NCBI GenBank assembly: GCA_910579055.1
Contig: CAJTSU010000035.1
Location: 1 to 25,981, forward strand
Direction: 5' to 3'
DNA: 25,981 nucleotides
Source: an uncultured Mailhella sp.
GTDB taxonomy: Bacteria; Desulfobacterota; Desulfovibrionia; Desulfovibrionales; Desulfovibrionaceae
Numbering within the stretch: the first letter of the stretch is position 1; each line of letters opens with the position of its first letter. The notes below the pieces were generated by a model. The model had not been told where the DNA came from, did no database searches, and worked only from the letters and a program-made list of their open reading frames with translations. The position numbers and the translations under genes were made by a program. Shown here in pieces: positions 24,881 through 25,981 of the stretch.

Positions 24881-24930
24881 TCGCGCCTCCGGCGCTCAAG
24901 GATATGTTCAACATTATTCTGGAACAGAGC
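24881..24930 (+). repeat. 50-nt interspersed repeat, copy 2
   Basis: It matches 11417-11466 at 43 of 50 positions without gaps. It begins five bases after the 26-bp palindrome, so the two may be one composite repeat. Confidence 0.75.
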
Positions 24931-24954
24931 CAAACGTTATTTTTAGGGTTAGCA

Positions 24955-24970
24955 TGTTTCACATGAAACA
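24955..24970. promoter_or_regulatory. parS centromere-like site 2
   Basis: TGTTTCACATGAAACA is the exact reverse complement of parS site 1 and differs from the consensus by one central base. It lies 64 bp before the parA start and just upstream of its likely promoter, so ParB bound here might also repress parA (inference). Confidence 0.87.
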
Positions 24971-24976
24971 ATAAAC

Positions 24977-25005
24977 TTGCAAAGTATATCTCTGTCGATT
25001 ATCAG
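24977..25005 (+). promoter_or_regulatory. Possible sigma-70 promoter of parA
   Basis: TTGCAA, 17 bp, TATCAG. Each hexamer has four of six consensus bases. It sits between parS site 2 and the parA ribosome-binding site. Weak evidence. Confidence 0.35.
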
Positions 25006-25034
25006 AAAAAAGAAGTTTGGTAATGGAGGGCAAT

Positions 25035-25814
25035 ATGGCACGTATCATAGCCGTCGCAAACCAGAAGGGCGGCGTTGGTAAAACAACGACATCCGTCAAT
25101 CTCGCAGCCTCGCTTGCTATTATGGAAAATCGAGTGTTGTTGGTGGACTGTGATCCTCAGGCGAACTCGACAAGTGCTCTTGGTTTTGATCAAGAGACAA
25201 CTGAATCCAATCTTTATACTTCTTTTTATAAGCCGGATAAGCTTGCGGAAGCTTTGTTGCCTACAGCCACTCCCTATCTCACGTTGTTGCCTTCTTGTTC
25301 GGATCTTGTGGGTATAGAGCTTGAACTTGTCGACAAAATGGCGCGAGAATATTACCTTGCCGAATTGCTGCAGCCTGTCAGTCAAGACTATGATTATATC
25401 ATTCTGGATTGTCCTCCTTCTCTTGGATTAATCACGCTTAATACCATGTGTGCGGCAAAGGAATTGTTGATTCCTCTGCAATGTGAATTTTTTGCACTGG
25501 AAGGAATTGTAAAACTTCTTCATACATATGAGCAGGTGAAAAAACGCTTAAATCCTGAAATTGAACTGCTTGGTGTCGTTCTGACCATGTTTGATGCTCG
25601 AAACAAGCTGGCGCGCCAGGTAAAAAATGAAGCGGAGCGCTGTTTCCCGAAAGACATGTTCAAAACATTAATTCCCCGGAACGTGCGCTTGTCGGAAGCT
25701 CCCAGCCATGGAAAATCAATTTTGCACTATGATATCAAGTCAAAAGGGGCAGAAGCCTACCTGGAACTGGCCAAGGAAGTGGTTCGAAAAAAGCCGCGGC
25801 GTACGGTTGCTTAA
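25035..25814 (+). CDS. parA: Chromosome-partitioning ATPase ParA (Soj)
   Basis: A 259-aa MinD/ParA-type ATPase that works with ParB and parS to move new chromosome origins apart. The deviant Walker A is KGGVGKTT (11-18), with the lysine near the N-terminus as in chromosomal Soj proteins that lack an HTH domain. Walker A' is VDCDPQAN (37-44) and Walker B is ILDCPP (123-128). The C-terminal IPRNVRLSEAPSHG stretch (213-226) is typical of Soj. The ATG at 25035 is chosen because GGAGGG lies four bases upstream; a TTG at 25017 would place unusual residues before the conserved start. Third-codon bases are visibly richer in A/T than in the TRAP operon or gyrase genes. parB does not begin in the 167 bp left in the window. 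Confidence 0.95.
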   Translation: MARIIAVANQKGGVGKTTTSVNLAASLAIMENRVLLVDCDPQANSTSALGFDQETTESNLYTSFYKPDKLAEALLPTATPYLTLLPSCSDLVGIELELVDKMAREYYLAELLQPVSQDYDYIILDCPPSLGLITLNTMCAAKELLIPLQCEFFALEGIVKLLHTYEQVKKRLNPEIELLGVVLTMFDARNKLARQVKNEAERCFPKDMFKTLIPRNVRLSEAPSHGKSILHYDIKSKGAEAYLELAKEVVRKKPRRTVA

Positions 25815-25928
25815 TTCTTTGGGGCATGTATGGCGTGTGCTGGAATGTTTCTTTCAGTACGCTTATTTTTGCAGCATATAACCTGACGTTAACAAAAAAA
25901 ACACACTTGTTTTAAGCTGTATTGAGCT

Positions 25929-25954
25929 AGAGCATTTTGTCATTGAAATGCTCT
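25929..25954 (-). repeat. 26-bp inverted-repeat element, right copy
   Basis: The exact reverse complement of the element at 24850-24875, with 9-bp arms and a TGTCATTG loop. It lies 115 bases after parA. The following bases up to the window end (CGGAGTCGAGCGGAGCGAGG) differ from what follows the left copy. It could act as the parA terminator, or be a copy of a genome-wide element. Confidence 0.8.
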
Positions 25955-25981
25955 CGGAGTCGAGCGGAGCGAGGCTCATCT

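Larger units (their letters stand above)
24655..25034. other. 380-bp AT-richer intergenic region with parS sites
   Basis: It contains the 40-bp palindrome with parS site 1, a CCGC-TATAT-GCGG dyad near 24789-24801, the 26-bp palindrome, the 50-nt repeat copy 2, parS site 2 and a weak promoter for parA. An open frame from 24711 to 24974 is only the translation of the parS sequences and the DNA between them; I do not call it a gene. Confidence 0.75.

Noticed and set aside
24711..24974. 87-codon frame starting MFHVKH and ending near MFHMKQ
   Set aside because: Both ends are simply the parS sequences read as protein, a known artefact. There is no separate ribosome-binding site, and the middle consists of repeat DNA.
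24655..25034. oriC / DnaA-box cluster beside parA
   Set aside because: I found no TTATCCACA-like boxes or AT-rich unwinding repeats here, although gyrAB, parA and parS suggest an origin-proximal location.

Overview
The window looks like a chromosomal segment from a GC-rich, anaerobic, sulfidogenic deltaproteobacterium (Desulfovibrionaceae, in the Desulfovibrio / Bilophila / Mailhella range). This is inferred from gene content, not from a database match. The clues are two large sigma-54 activators with a canonical -24/-12 promoter, a TRAP transporter tied to ferredoxin-type flavoenzymes, gyrB-gyrA followed by a TPR lipoprotein, and an aminotransferase-pgi-histidine kinase-NtrC-type regulator series leading to parA with ParB-type parS sites.

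Region 1 (1-9900) is a self-contained catabolic or respiratory module. A 1024-aa activator (TPR-like repeats, GAF, AAA+, Fis HTH) is read leftwards. It is divergent from a five-gene rightward operon: a GltD-like NAD(P)H oxidoreductase with two added ferredoxin domains, a fumarate reductase/AprA-like flavoprotein, and a DctP-DctQ-DctM TRAP transporter. The 261-bp divergent spacer holds two TGTATG-N5-CATACA palindromes with centres 30 bp apart and a near-perfect sigma-54 promoter. These parts suggest import of an organic acid anion that triggers its own flavin-dependent reduction or oxidation in the cytoplasm. The substrate is not known.

Region 2 (9900-11935) holds a convergent periplasmic AppA/phytase-type histidine acid phosphatase and a 746-bp gene-free stretch with mosaic repeats, a good sigma-70 promoter and a leader of about 330 nt before gyrB.

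Region 3 (11936-18860) is the gyrB-gyrA-TPR lipoprotein operon, then a convergent sfsA with a TTG start and structured intergenic DNA.

Region 4 (18896-24654) is an aspartate aminotransferase, glucose-6-phosphate isomerase, membrane histidine kinase and NtrC-type regulator, all rightward. The first three are tightly packed.

Region 5 (24655-25981) is a partition locus: parA/soj preceded by two parS sites. One parS site is the core of a 40-bp palindrome just after the response regulator. A 26-bp inverted-repeat element lies on both sides of parA in opposite orientations. parB is not in the window. gyrAB, parA and parS suggest a location in the origin-proximal part of the chromosome, but no dnaA, dnaN or oriC is visible.

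Several families of short intergenic repeats recur across the window: a hairpin plus CGTCAG module, a 50-nt module, the AGAGCATTT palindrome and an AAGCGG-TTGTCATCA motif.
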